A stretch of DNA of 64,000 bases from Methylobacterium durans (GCF_003173715.1 NZ_CP029550.1:2170001-2234000); one strand, 5' to 3'. Positions 26,827-37,252 are shown, counted from the first letter of the stretch. The notes: generated by a model not told the origin, from the letters alone. Numbers and translations: made by a program.

Positions 26827-27914
26827 GCGCCATCCTTCCTGTTCTGCCGGCGGCGGGGGCCGGGCTTTCCTCCGGGGAGGAACGCGGGAGCGGGCGGTTC
26901 GATGCCCCCGCCGCGCGCGAGCCGGCCGATCGCGGGAGCGGGGCCGCGCGGTCGCGACGCGATGAGGGCGAGGCCGGCGAGCAGCGCGCCGGCGGCGAGG
27001 TCGGGCAGGTAGTGGCCGCCCGCGCCGACCGTCCCGACGATGACGGCGGCGTTGAGCGCGATCGCCGCCGGACCGATCAGCCGCAGCGGGGCGAGCGCCC
27101 AGGCCGTGAGGATCGCGAGGCAGACGTGGAAGGACGGGAAGGTCACGAGGGCGCGGATGTCGCCCAGAGCCAGGAAGCGGAGGTTCCCACTCCGCAGGCG
27201 CTCCAGGGGCTCGAGGTGCCAGAACGCCCCGATGGTCTCCAGATATCCCGCCGGCACCCTGTCCGGCGCGTAATGGGCGTAGGGCCCGACGGCCGGCAGC
27301 AGCGCCGAGACCGCGATCACCACGAGGAGCGTGCCGGCAAACAGCCGGACGAACCGCCAGAGGCGGCCGAGCCGGCGCGCGGTGGCGAGCGCGATGACCA
27401 CGAGCGCGACCTGAGGACCGCTCGAATGGTAGGCGAGCGCCAGGCACCGCGACAGCGCGGGATGGTCTGCGAGAAACCCGAGATAGGCCGTCCAGTCGAA
27501 GCCGACGGCCGCCTCGATCCGGGCGAGCGCCGGGTCGACCAGCGGAAAGGACAGGGTGGCGGCGAGGAGGTGCAGAATTGCGGCGGAGAGCGTGAGCGCG
27601 ATCAGGCAGGCGCTCGCCAGCGCCATGCCCCGGAGCGTCGGCTCGGACCGGACGGAGCCCCAGAACGCGGAGGCGAGGAGGAGGGCCGCGACGAGGCCGG
27701 CGCAGGCGGCGAACCCGGCGGGCGCGACCGCGACGCGCAGGAATGCGAGCCAGAGCGCGTCGACGGCCACGACGCCGACGACGAGCGCCCAGAGGCCGAG
27801 GCCCGGGGCAGCGGTCGCGCGGGAAAGCCGGAGGAGGCGGCCGAGCCGGGACCTCGGATCCCATCGCCGTGCCCATGCGGGCCGATGAGCCGGGCCTAGG
27901 GTTCCTGCCGTCAT
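26823..27914 (-). CDS. PAP2-superfamily membrane phosphatase (PAP2_3 type)
   Basis: This 363-residue membrane protein has about seven to eight hydrophobic segments and the phosphatase motifs GPYAHYAPD, FPSFHVCLA and GGHYLPDLAAG. These match the PAP2_3 group (inositol phosphorylceramide synthase-like) rather than the classic group, whose KX6RP motif is absent. It may act on a lipid phosphate or transfer a headgroup. The C-terminal 35 residues are basic and Pro/Gly-rich. ATG 27914 is chosen as the last in-frame start before the basic N-terminal segment; upstream options are weak. It is the first gene of a two-gene unit with the DUF2380 protein. Confidence 0.85.
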   Translation of the reverse strand: MTAGTLGPAHRPAWARRWDPRSRLGRLLRLSRATAAPGLGLWALVVGVVAVDALWLAFLRVAVAPAGFAACAGLVAALLLASAFWGSVRSEPTLRGMALASACLIALTLSAAILHLLAATLSFPLVDPALARIEAAVGFDWTAYLGFLADHPALSRCLALAYHSSGPQVALVVIALATARRLGRLWRFVRLFAGTLLVVIAVSALLPAVGPYAHYAPDRVPAGYLETIGAFWHLEPLERLRSGNLRFLALGDIRALVTFPSFHVCLAILTAWALAPLRLIGPAAIALNAAVIVGTVGAGGHYLPDLAAGALLAGLALIASRPRGPAPAIGRLARGGGIEPPAPAFLPGGKPGPRRRQNRKDGA

Positions 27915-28041
27915 GTCCGAGGTCGCACTCCGCGTGAGGGCGACCGGATCCGGTTCCGCCCGCACGGAGATACGCGCGGCGGCCGGGATGGTTCGCGGGC
28001 GTACGCGCCGGCGGCCCGGCGGCAGCGATCGGAGAGGTGGA

Positions 28042-28359
28042 TGGCGTCCCCGGCAGGGCTCGAACCTGCGACCCCAGGTTTCATACCACCTCGGCTTTCG
28101 CCGCCGCCCGCGAGGGCGTTCGTGGCCTGGACTATCCCTTCGCCCTAGGCACCCCCGCGAGGGATGCCCTTAGGCGCCGCCCGTCTAGTCTCTACACCTT
28201 CCCGCCGGGCGAGCCGGCGGGCTTGGCTCGGGATCGGCAGGGCGCCTGCGCGCCGTGAGCTTTCCCCGAATTTGAGCGGATCCGTCGCGCGGTTTCCCGG
28301 CGCGACGCCCAATTTGGCCTTTAGGAAACCTGTGCTCTGTCCAGCTGAGCTACGGAGAC
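28042..28359 (-). tRNA. tRNA-Arg(CCU), interrupted by a group I intron
   Basis: The exons are 28323-28359 (37 nt) and 28042-28081 (40 nt including encoded CCA). Joined, they fold as a complete tRNA: acceptor stem GTCTCCG with CGGGGAC (one G-U pair), D stem GCTC/GAGC, anticodon stem CAGGT/ACCTG, loop TTCCTAA with anticodon CCU, and T arm GCAGG-TTCGAGC-CCTGC. The discriminator base is G. The intron splits the anticodon loop right after the third anticodon base. Without the intron the gene looks fully functional. The anticodon would read AGG codons. Confidence 0.95.
28082..28322 (-). ncRNA. group I intron (IC3-like) in the tRNA-Arg anticodon loop
   Basis: The 241-nt insert ends in G and the upstream exon ends in U, as in group I introns. 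Conserved core segments are AGAGACTAGACGG (28181-28193) and AAGGGATAGTCCA (28128-28140), which form P7 and the guanosine site, and a P2 hairpin with a GGGAAACC tip (28283-28307). GGG at 28308-28310 can pair with exon CCU, and the preceding AATT with exon AA. Several segments match the Azoarcus tRNA-Ile and Agrobacterium tRNA-Arg(CCU) introns as I remember them. It is too short to encode an endonuclease. Confidence 0.92.
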
Positions 28360-28439
28360 TGAACCGCCCCGTCCTTAGCACCATCGCCGAGCGAGGCCAA
28401 CCGGAGCGCGCGGGCGCGGCAGGGCCCGGCCGGGGGCGC

Positions 28440-28694
28440 TCATTCCGTCTGGAGGCCCGCCTCCGCGACGGCGAGGCCGGCGACGCCGCGCAGGCCGAGC
28501 TCCAGCGCCCGGACCCGATGCAGCAGGCTGATGCCGCGCATCGTCGCCGCCATCGCGGCCTCGCCGTATCCGTCGAGGAGGCGGGCCGCGCGCTCGATCT
28601 CCTCGGCGCACCACGCGTCGAGCTGCGGCGCCTCGCTGGGCGAGGCGACCTGAGCGATGATGGCGGGTTCCGGCATCTCATGCATCGGCAGCAT
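28440..28694 (-). CDS. small hypothetical protein, 84 residues
   Basis: No family is recognised. The protein is mostly helical, with a central stretch LDAWCAEEIERAARLLDGYGEAAMAATMRG and no signal peptide or membrane segment. Two possible ATG starts (28694 and 28685) share an upstream GGATAGG. The preceding region 28710-28760 is unusually AT-rich for this genome and probably carries its promoter. It is upstream of the tRNA on the same strand. Confidence 0.55.
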   Translation of the reverse strand: MLPMHEMPEPAIIAQVASPSEAPQLDAWCAEEIERAARLLDGYGEAAMAATMRGISLLHRVRALELGLRGVAGLAVAEAGLQTE

Positions 28695-28872
28695 CCTATC
28701 CGAAACTGTCTAGAAACACACATTACAACTTTCGTACAATCTGGTGTTGTGTTTCGCCCGGCGCGGCGCGCCGTCGCGCCTGTGGCACGACGGCCCCAAT
28801 CGCTGGAATTCAGCGTCGGCCGCCCGGTCCGGGCCCGGATTCCGCTACGATTCCGCGCTCTGATTCGGACCG

Positions 28873-29712
28873 ATGAGAGCCTGCCCCATCACCCGCCGCG
28901 CGGCCGGAGCCTGGCTCGGCGCCGTTCTCGCCGCCGCTCCGGCTGCGGCCGCGCCGCGCCTCGGCCCCGCCGAGTGCCGTGCCGCCCCGGCGCGCCGGGA
29001 CGCGCTGCAGGGCGTCGCCGCCCGCGGCGAGATCGTGCTCGCGTCCGGCACCCGCGCCGTGCTCGGCTCTCTGCGCTGGCCGGACGAGGCCGAGGCCGCG
29101 GCGGCCGCCGAGGCCTGGCTCGCGGGCCGTCGCGGCCGGCCGCTCGACGTCGTGGTGCGGGGCGAGCCCGACCGCTGGGGGCGGGTCCGGATCGACGCCG
29201 CGGATGCGGAGGAGGCGGTCGACCTCGCGGGCGGCCTCGTCGCGGCGGGATTCGCCCAGGTCGATGCGGGCGAGGGCGACGTGCTCTGCCGCCCGGCTCT
29301 CCTGCGCCTGGAGGAGGCACCCCGCCGGGCCGGAAGCGGCGTCTGGCGCCGACCGGTGCGGGAGGCTAAGGACGGAGCCGCGCTGCGGGAAGAGGCCGGG
29401 CGCTTCGTGGTGGCGCAGGGCCGCATCCGCAATGTCGGGGAGCGGCCTTCGCGCACCTATCTCGATTTCGTGCGCCGCGGCGAGGACGGGCTGACGGTGA
29501 CCGTGTCGAAACGCACTTGGCGCCGGCTGCAGGAACATGGTTTCCATGCGTCGGGGCTGACGGGACGCGTCGTCCGGGTGCGGGGCATCGTCGAGATCTG
29601 GCGCGGGCCGGTCCTCGACATCGCGAGCGCCGAGATGATCGAGGTTCTGGATTCGGACGGGACGGAACCGCGTGTGGCGGTTCCGGAGAGGGAGCGGGCG
29701 CTGCGGCGCTAG
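28873..29712 (+). CDS. secreted nuclease-like (SNase fold) protein, probably inactive
   Basis: The 279-residue protein has a signal peptide (ends near PAAAAPRL, about residue 27) and a domain resembling staphylococcal nuclease. The supporting segments are DRWGRVRIDAADAEEAVDLAGGLVAAGFAQVD and then DVLCRPALLRLEEAPRRAGSGVW, cited here in two parts. The catalytic Arg and the PE dipeptide expected after the first strands are missing (LGSLRWPDEAE instead), so nuclease activity is doubtful. A second beta-rich part follows (about residues 175-260). It is followed after five bases by the M48 protease gene, so the two are probably one operon. Confidence 0.75.
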   Translation: MRACPITRRAAGAWLGAVLAAAPAAAAPRLGPAECRAAPARRDALQGVAARGEIVLASGTRAVLGSLRWPDEAEAAAAAEAWLAGRRGRPLDVVVRGEPDRWGRVRIDAADAEEAVDLAGGLVAAGFAQVDAGEGDVLCRPALLRLEEAPRRAGSGVWRRPVREAKDGAALREEAGRFVVAQGRIRNVGERPSRTYLDFVRRGEDGLTVTVSKRTWRRLQEHGFHASGLTGRVVRVRGIVEIWRGPVLDIASAEMIEVLDSDGTEPRVAVPERERALRR

Positions 29713-29717
29713 ACGGC

Positions 29718-31235
29718 ATGGACGGGGTCTTGCAGGAAGCCGGTTCACGGGGCGCGCGCCGCAGGGCGCCGGCCTCGCGCGCGTGGCCTTTGCGCGCGCG
29801 CCTCTCCGCGGGATCGGCCGCCCTCGCGCTCGTCCTCACGGCCTGCGCCGGCGAGCACACAGGCGCCGTGCTGACGCCGGCCGCCGTGACGGTGCCGGCC
29901 GAGGCGCCGCGCACCACCGGGCGCGAGCGCTCCGCCTCGGACGCCGACCACGCCAAGCTCGTCGCCTCCTTCGGCGGGGAATACCGCGCCCCCGCGGCCC
30001 TGCGTCTCCTGAGCGACGTCACCGACCGCCTCGTCAAGGCGAGCGACCGGCCGGACCAGACCTACGTCGTGACGCTCCTCGATTCACCCGTCGTCAACGC
30101 CTTCGCCCTGCCGAGCGGGCGGCTCTACGCGACGCGGGGCCTCGTGGCGCTGGCGAGCGACACCTCCGAGATCGCCGCCGTCCTCGCCCACGAGATCGCG
30201 CACGTGACGCTCAGCCACGCGAACGCCCGGACGGAGCTGGAGCTGCGCTCGCAGCTCGTCAGCCGCGTCGTGGCCGACGTGCTGAACGATCCCGCGACCG
30301 GCGCGCAGCTCCAGAGCCAGTCCCGCTTCGCCATCGCCCGGTTCTCCCGCGACCAGGAGCTGGAGGCGGACGGGGCCGGCGTGCGCACCCTGGCGAAGGC
30401 CGGCTACGACCCGTTCGGCGCCGCCCGTTTCCTCACGGCCCTGAACAGGACGGTGGCGCTCAAGGCCGGAACCGGCAGCCCGGGCGAGCCGGACATGCTC
30501 GCCACCCACCCGGCCACCGCCGAACGGGTCGCCCTCGTCACCCGCGCCGCCCGACGCATCGGCGCCCCCGGCATCGGCAGCGACGACCGCGCCCGCTACC
30601 TCGCGGCGGTTGACGGGATCGCCTACGGGGACGATCCCGGCGAGGGCGTGGTGCGCGGGCGCCGCTTCGTCCATCCGAGCCTCGGCATCGCCTTCGACGT
30701 CCCGGACGGCTTCGCGATCGAGAACACCCGCAACGCGGTGCTCGGCACCACCAACGAGGGCAGCCGCCGCCTGCTGTTCGATCAGGTCGAGGCCAGACCC
30801 GGCCAGGGTCTCGACGCGGTGCTGAAATCCACCTGGAACGACGCGCTCGAGGCGGGCTCGGTCGAGAGCCGGACCATCGCCGGGCACGAGGGCGCGGTCG
30901 CGCTCTCCCGCGGCAAGGACTGGACCTTCCGCCTCGCCGCGATCCGGATCGGCGACACGGTGTTCCGGATGATCATGGCGGCCAAGGGCGCCACCGACCC
31001 GGACCCGGCCTTCCGCCGCTGGACGGGGAGCCTCGCGGCCCTGAACCCGGACGAGTCCCGCACCCTGAAGCCCCTGCGCATCCAGGTGGTCCAGGCGCCG
31101 TCCGAGAGCGCCGAGGAACTCTCCCGCCGCATGGCGGTCTCCGACCGCCCGCTCGAGCGCTTCCTCGTCCTCAACGGCCTGGAGAAGGGCGCGGCCCTGA
31201 AGGTCGGGCAAGGCTACAAGGTGGTGGTGGAGTAG
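29718..31235 (+). CDS. M48 family metalloprotease, lipoprotein
   Basis: This 505-residue lipoprotein has a lipobox LTAC (Cys43) and a zinc protease domain with HEIAH (residues 158-162) and the third ligand in QELEADGAGV. A middle domain and a C-terminal LysM-like part (ERFLVLNGLEKGAALKVGQGYKVVV) follow, which could bind peptidoglycan or organise the protein in the envelope. Related BepA-type proteases handle outer-membrane protein assembly. It is five bases after the nuclease-like gene and ends next to a palindromic repeat shared with the converging ABC transporter. Confidence 0.9.
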   Translation: MDGVLQEAGSRGARRRAPASRAWPLRARLSAGSAALALVLTACAGEHTGAVLTPAAVTVPAEAPRTTGRERSASDADHAKLVASFGGEYRAPAALRLLSDVTDRLVKASDRPDQTYVVTLLDSPVVNAFALPSGRLYATRGLVALASDTSEIAAVLAHEIAHVTLSHANARTELELRSQLVSRVVADVLNDPATGAQLQSQSRFAIARFSRDQELEADGAGVRTLAKAGYDPFGAARFLTALNRTVALKAGTGSPGEPDMLATHPATAERVALVTRAARRIGAPGIGSDDRARYLAAVDGIAYGDDPGEGVVRGRRFVHPSLGIAFDVPDGFAIENTRNAVLGTTNEGSRRLLFDQVEARPGQGLDAVLKSTWNDALEAGSVESRTIAGHEGAVALSRGKDWTFRLAAIRIGDTVFRMIMAAKGATDPDPAFRRWTGSLAALNPDESRTLKPLRIQVVQAPSESAEELSRRMAVSDRPLERFLVLNGLEKGAALKVGQGYKVVVE

Positions 31236-31267
31236 GGGTCTCCCGCTCCCTGGCGGGGCCAAGCCCA

Positions 31268-31378
31268 CCTCTCCCGTTCGGGAGAGGTCGAGTCGGCGAC
31301 AGCCGACCGGGTGAGGGGTGCGACCTTTCCGGAAAGACCTGGATCTCTCACCCCAGCCCTCTCCCGAACGGGAGAGGG
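31268..31378. repeat. palindromic intergenic repeat, copy 2
   Basis: Outer arms at 31268-31287 and 31358-31377 are identical to those of the copy at 19466. The spacer beginning TCGAGT is on the left in both copies. The central core (GTGAGGGGTGCGACC and on to TCTCACCCC) runs in the opposite direction relative to the copy at 19466. The element lies between convergent genes and could stop transcription from both sides. Confidence 0.85.
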
Positions 31379-31390
31379 AGCGCGCCGCCC

Positions 31391-33166
<1,776 letters not shown>

Positions 33167-33360
33167 CTCGATTTCAGCGGACCTGCGGGGCGGTGGGACG
33201 GGGCGTGACGGCGCACACGCGAAATTCATACCCGAGGCGGCAACGCAAAAGCGTCGCCATACGTTGCAAGCGCCCGCCCTCGCGATCCGTTTTATTCATC
33301 GAACCTGAACGCCAGTTGAGCGGCCCGCGTTTCCGGGCCCCTCGCGAGCGTACGCTTCCC

Positions 33361-34710
33361 TCACGCGCGCTCCGCACGGCGCGTCTCGGGCATGATGAGG
33401 GCGACGAGGCCGAAGGCGACGAGGCCGACCACGGCGAGGCCGAGGAAGGCGGTCTGGCTGCCGAACCGGTCGGCCATCAGCCCGGCGAGCGAGGTCGAGA
33501 GCGCCGCCCCGATCCCCATCGCGGTGCCGACCGCGCCCAGCGCGAGGTTGAAGCGGCCGGTCCCCCGGGTCGCGTCCGAGACGACGAGGGGCACCATCAC
33601 GCCGAGCACGGCGGCCGAGACGCCGTCGAGCACCTGGATCGCCACCAGCAGGGACGGGCTGTCGGTGTAGGCGAACAGGAGCCCGCGCAGGGGCAGCGCC
33701 GCGAAGCCGAGGAGCAGGACCGGGCGCCGGCCCCAGCGCTCGGCCGCGCGCCCGAGGGCCGGCGCGCAGACGGCGAGCACCGCCTGCGGGACCATGATGC
33801 AGGCCGCGATGAGCGCGGTCGCGGTCTCGCTCGTGCGCAGCGTCAGCACGCTGCCGACGAGGGGCAGCATGGCGGCGTTGGCGAGGAAGAACAGCGTCAT
33901 GCAGGCGGCGAAGCACAGGAGCGCCCGGTTCGTCATGAGCATGCGCAGGCCCCCGCTCTCCGCGGGCGCCGCGGCGCCGGCCTGGGGCGGGGCGTCGTGG
34001 ACGATCTCGTCGGCCCGGATGAAGGAGAGGGCGAGCAGCGTCGGCACGACGAGGGCGGCCGTCAGGTAGAAGACCGCGTCGTTCGAGAGGTAGTAGCCGC
34101 AGGCGCCCATTCCGGCCGCGGCGAGGGCGTTGCCGATCGCCTGGAAGCTGGCGTTGCGCCCGAGCCGCTCGCCCGCCCGCGCATGGCCGACGAGGCCGAT
34201 GCTGATCGCCGCGATCGCCGGCGTCAGCACGCAGCTCGCGGCCGAGTGGGCGGCCATGGCGAGGAGCACGACGAGGAAGCTCGGCCACATGGCGAGCGCG
34301 AAGGCGCTTCCCGAGATCGCGACGACCGAGAGGCCCGCAGCGAAGCGCTTCGAGCGCGCCACGTCGACGAAGGCGCCGCCGGGGACCTGGCCGAGCAGGC
34401 TGACGAGGCTGCCGACTGTCAGCGCGAAGCCGATATCGGCCTGGGTCCACTTGGCCTGCGTGAAGTAGACGGCGAGGAACGGCCCGAAGCCCGTCTGCAG
34501 GTTCGCGACGAAGAAGGCGAAGGCGTCGAGGCCCCGGCGGCTCGCGCGCGAGATCGTCTGCGAGACCGGGACGGGCTCGGGCATCACGTCCGGCGCCCCC
34601 TCCACGCTCACCTCGCTCAGTCGCACCGGGCGCGCCCGGTAGTCGGGTCTCGGGATATGGCGGTCCCGTGGCAGGTTGGCACGCCGGCTCTTCGGGCGCG
34701 GTGCCGTCAT
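33361..34710 (-). CDS. MFS transporter
   Basis: This 449-residue protein has about twelve hydrophobic segments and motif-A-like loops (GGAFVDVARSKR after helix 2 and ERWGRRPVLL between helices 8 and 9). The start at 34710 overlaps the stop of the PRC-barrel gene by four bases (ATGA), which supports this start although a methionine at 34584 directly precedes helix 1. The substrate is unknown. Translational coupling to a secreted PRC-barrel protein is an unusual pairing. Confidence 0.88.
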   Translation of the reverse strand: MTAPRPKSRRANLPRDRHIPRPDYRARPVRLSEVSVEGAPDVMPEPVPVSQTISRASRRGLDAFAFFVANLQTGFGPFLAVYFTQAKWTQADIGFALTVGSLVSLLGQVPGGAFVDVARSKRFAAGLSVVAISGSAFALAMWPSFLVVLLAMAAHSAASCVLTPAIAAISIGLVGHARAGERLGRNASFQAIGNALAAAGMGACGYYLSNDAVFYLTAALVVPTLLALSFIRADEIVHDAPPQAGAAAPAESGGLRMLMTNRALLCFAACMTLFFLANAAMLPLVGSVLTLRTSETATALIAACIMVPQAVLAVCAPALGRAAERWGRRPVLLLGFAALPLRGLLFAYTDSPSLLVAIQVLDGVSAAVLGVMVPLVVSDATRGTGRFNLALGAVGTAMGIGAALSTSLAGLMADRFGSQTAFLGLAVVGLVAFGLVALIMPETRRAERA

Positions 34711-35438
34711 CGATCCGGCGCCCTCTCGGGCGGCTTGTCGGCGGGGACGGGCGCGGCCGCCGAGCCCGGCGGAATGCCCTGCGGCGCAGCCTGCGGCGGC
34801 GGCTGGGGCGGCTGGGCGGCGGGCTGGGTCGCGGCGGGCTGCGCGGCCGGGGCCGCCGGATCACCGTCCGGCGCGGGGCCGCCGGGGCTCGCGGGCCCGA
34901 GGACCACGATGGGTTCGCCCGCCTTGTACTCGGGCGAGACCCGGACCTGATTCCGGCTGAGCTGCAGCACGACCCGGCCGGCCTTACCCTCGGGCGAGAA
35001 GCGCAGGGAGCGCCAATCCACGGCGATCTTGCGGGAGCCGACGCCGAGGAAGCCGCCGAAATCGATGATCGCGGCGCGGGGGCGCCCGTCCTTGTCGATG
35101 ATCACGTCGATGATGCGGCCGAGCTCGTCACCGTTGGCGGCCCGCACGCCCTTGCCGAGGACGCCCTCGTAATCCTGCGTGTCGAGCACCGTCGCGGGCG
35201 TGCCCTGCTGCGGGGCGGCGGGCGGAGCCGGCGCAGGGACGGGCACGGTCGCGACGGGAGGTGCGGCGGGCGGCGGCACCGGATTGGGCTGGGTGGGCGC
35301 GGAGGCCGGCGCGGGTTGTGTCGGGCTCGGGCTTGGGCTCGTCGCCGGCTCGCCGCCCGTGGGCGCCGTCTCCGCCGCCGCGCCCGCGGCCCACAGGACG
35401 GCCGTCGCGCTCGCGATGATCCGGAATGGTCTGAACAC
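34707..35438 (-). CDS. secreted proline-rich PRC-barrel protein
   Basis: This 243-residue protein starts with GTG (GAGG seven bases upstream), has a signal peptide ending near GAAAET, a long Pro/Ala linker (about residues 25-80), a PRC-barrel domain (DTQDYEGVLGKGVRAANGD to EYKAGEPIVVL, about residues 87-185) and a second Pro/Gln/Ala-rich tail. PRC barrels bind partner proteins or surfaces; in bacterial envelopes their job is largely unknown. The C-terminal tail ends at the ATGA junction with the MFS gene. Confidence 0.82.
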   Translation of the reverse strand: MFRPFRIIASATAVLWAAGAAAETAPTGGEPATSPSPSPTQPAPASAPTQPNPVPPPAAPPVATVPVPAPAPPAAPQQGTPATVLDTQDYEGVLGKGVRAANGDELGRIIDVIIDKDGRPRAAIIDFGGFLGVGSRKIAVDWRSLRFSPEGKAGRVVLQLSRNQVRVSPEYKAGEPIVVLGPASPGGPAPDGDPAAPAAQPAATQPAAQPPQPPPQAAPQGIPPGSAAAPVPADKPPERAPDR

Positions 35439-35739
35439 GCGGCATCCTCGATGAAGTGGTCGCACCGGCTCCGGGCACAACCGCGGCTGTTCGGGCGGGT
35501 TCCGCCGGGGCGCGGAGGGGCCCCTCTGCCCACCGACCAAGGCGAAGTTGTGAATCCGGCGGCCGGCACGGGGTGAAGGCCGCAAGATCCGGGCCGGTGT
35601 GTCCTCGCGGGGACGGCCGCCCGCTCGGATCAGACGGGCCCACGGCCAAGTCTGGTTTTCGCCAAAACGTCGTCGTACAGAGGCGCCGATCAGAACAAGA
35701 GGCCGTGTGTTCGAGGCGGCCACAGAGAGGATCAGACCC
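35439..35739. other. 301-nt region between divergent genes
   Basis: The gap lies between the starts of the PRC-barrel gene and the lipoprotein gene and must hold both promoters. A relatively AT-rich patch TCTGGTTTTCGCCAAAACG lies at 35651-35669. No gene or repeat is seen. Confidence 0.5.
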
Positions 35740-36129
35740 ATGTCTCTCCCGTCGCGATCCCTGCCGTCCAGAGCCTGTGCCGCGGCGCTCCTGGCGGCCG
35801 CACTGTCCGGCTGCCAAGCGCTCGGCGGCGGCGGCGGCGTGATGCCCGCCAGCGAGGTCGGGCCGCCCCCGTCGATGCGCAGCGGCCTGCCGAATCGGGA
35901 AGTTCGCGCCGCGACCGTCGACGCCGACGGCGCGCCCCTGCAGACGGCGCCGACGCGCCGCCTCGATCTGCCCAAGAACGCGCGCGGCGAATCGCGGACC
36001 GCCGATTCCGGCTCCCGCCGCATCCGCCGCGACGAACTCGAGGGCGGCAGCGAGGGCGGCTCCAGCTCCGGTGGCATGGCGCCGGCCCTCAGCGCCAGCG
36101 GCGGCGTCGGCCTGGGCGGGCGTTTCTGA
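35740..36129 (+). CDS. small lipoprotein, hypothetical
   Basis: The 129-residue product has a lipobox ALSGC (Cys25), followed by a glycine run and a low-complexity, Arg/Ser/Gly-rich mature part. GAGAGG lies upstream of the ATG. No domain is recognised. The short length and composition suggest a flexible outer-membrane-attached protein. Confidence 0.65.
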   Translation: MSLPSRSLPSRACAAALLAAALSGCQALGGGGGVMPASEVGPPPSMRSGLPNREVRAATVDADGAPLQTAPTRRLDLPKNARGESRTADSGSRRIRRDELEGGSEGGSSSGGMAPALSASGGVGLGGRF

Positions 36130-36172
36130 GGCAGGGTCTCCGGCCGCAGGCATCGGGCGCCGCGGCCCGGCC

Positions 36173-37252
36173 TCAGCGCATGTGCGCGATCGCGATGCTG
36201 ACCTCGATCAGGCGGAAGCCGACGCCCGCCTGCCGGAGTGCGTCGACGGCGGCGTGACGGCTGCGGGCGAGCGGTCCGTCTGCATCCTCCTCCAGCCGCC
36301 GGATCGTCGAGAGCGAGAGCTTGCTGGCGCTCGCGAGGTCGGCGAGCGTCCAGTCGAGGAGGCCGCGCGCCGCCCGCAGATGGGCGCCGCGGATCTGGTG
36401 CTGCACGTCGGAGCCGACGTCGGTCGCCGTCTCGCCCACCGTGGCCGACGGGGGAAAGGTCAGGCCCGTCCATTCCCGGATCGCATCCGAGCCGTTCTGC
36501 ACCGGCACGACGAGGGTTCGGAAGCTCGTGCGGCCTCCGCGGGCGACCTGCGCCTTGAAGTCAAGGGTGAAGGGCTGCCGCCTCTCGCGCATCGCCGCGT
36601 GCTGGCGCAGCACCTCCGCGCGCTCCTCCGGGACGATCGGAAGGTGCCAGTTCCGCAGCAGGTCTTCCGGGGCGAGGCCGGTCAATTCGCACCAGCCGGG
36701 GGCGTGGAGCACCTCGCCGTCGGCCGTCCAGACCCAGGAGACGATGGTGCCGTGCTCGAAGATCGCCCGCTGGCGGTCGTTCTGCGCGCGGATCGCCAGG
36801 GACACCCTCTGCTCGCTGGTGATGTCCACGACGACCCCTGCGGCGCCGGCCGGCCGGCCGTCCGGCGTGAAGTAGACGTCGCCGCGGCTGAGCACCATGC
36901 GCATGGTGCCGTCCGGGCGGATGATGCGGAACGTGTGGTCGCTCAGGATCCCCTCGTTGAGGATCTGACTCGCATCTTCCAGGACCGCCCGGTCCTCCGG
37001 ATGGATCAGGCTGCGGAAGAGTTCGTAATCGGGACGGATCGTCCCGTCCTCGATGCCGAACAGCCTGTAGAGGCCCGAAGACCACACGTACTCCTTGCGC
37101 GCGAAGTTCCAGCCCCAGTTGCCGGACAATCCGAAGGACTCGACCATGCGCAGGAATTCGCGTGACGAGAACGCAAGGGTCGGAGGATTCATCGCGGAAC
37201 GTTCGGGGATCAGTTGCAGCGACGGTTCGATGTTCGGCACGGCAGCACTCAT
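36173..37252 (-). CDS. PAS-PAS-HTH one-component regulator
   Basis: The 359-residue protein has two PAS sections (about residues 35-150 with WGWNFARKEYVWSSGLYRLFG, and 165-265 with SWVWTADGEVLHAPGWCELTG) and a C-terminal XRE-like HTH (LRAARGLLDWTLADLASASKLSLSTIRRLEED, about residues 300-332, quoted only to show position). It has no kinase domain, so signals sensed by PAS should act directly on DNA binding. ATG 37252 is chosen; the frame remains open to 37441 but the extra part is not protein-like. The ligand is unknown. The upstream region is an AT-rich island. Confidence 0.8.
   Translation of the reverse strand: MSAAVPNIEPSLQLIPERSAMNPPTLAFSSREFLRMVESFGLSGNWGWNFARKEYVWSSGLYRLFGIEDGTIRPDYELFRSLIHPEDRAVLEDASQILNEGILSDHTFRIIRPDGTMRMVLSRGDVYFTPDGRPAGAAGVVVDITSEQRVSLAIRAQNDRQRAIFEHGTIVSWVWTADGEVLHAPGWCELTGLAPEDLLRNWHLPIVPEERAEVLRQHAAMRERRQPFTLDFKAQVARGGRTSFRTLVVPVQNGSDAIREWTGLTFPPSATVGETATDVGSDVQHQIRGAHLRAARGLLDWTLADLASASKLSLSTIRRLEEDADGPLARSRHAAVDALRQAGVGFRLIEVSIAIAHMR

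Noticed and set aside
28082..28322. Protein-coding or endonuclease gene inside the tRNA intron
   Set aside because: The insert is only 241 nt, is explained by group I RNA structure and holds no ORF of useful size.
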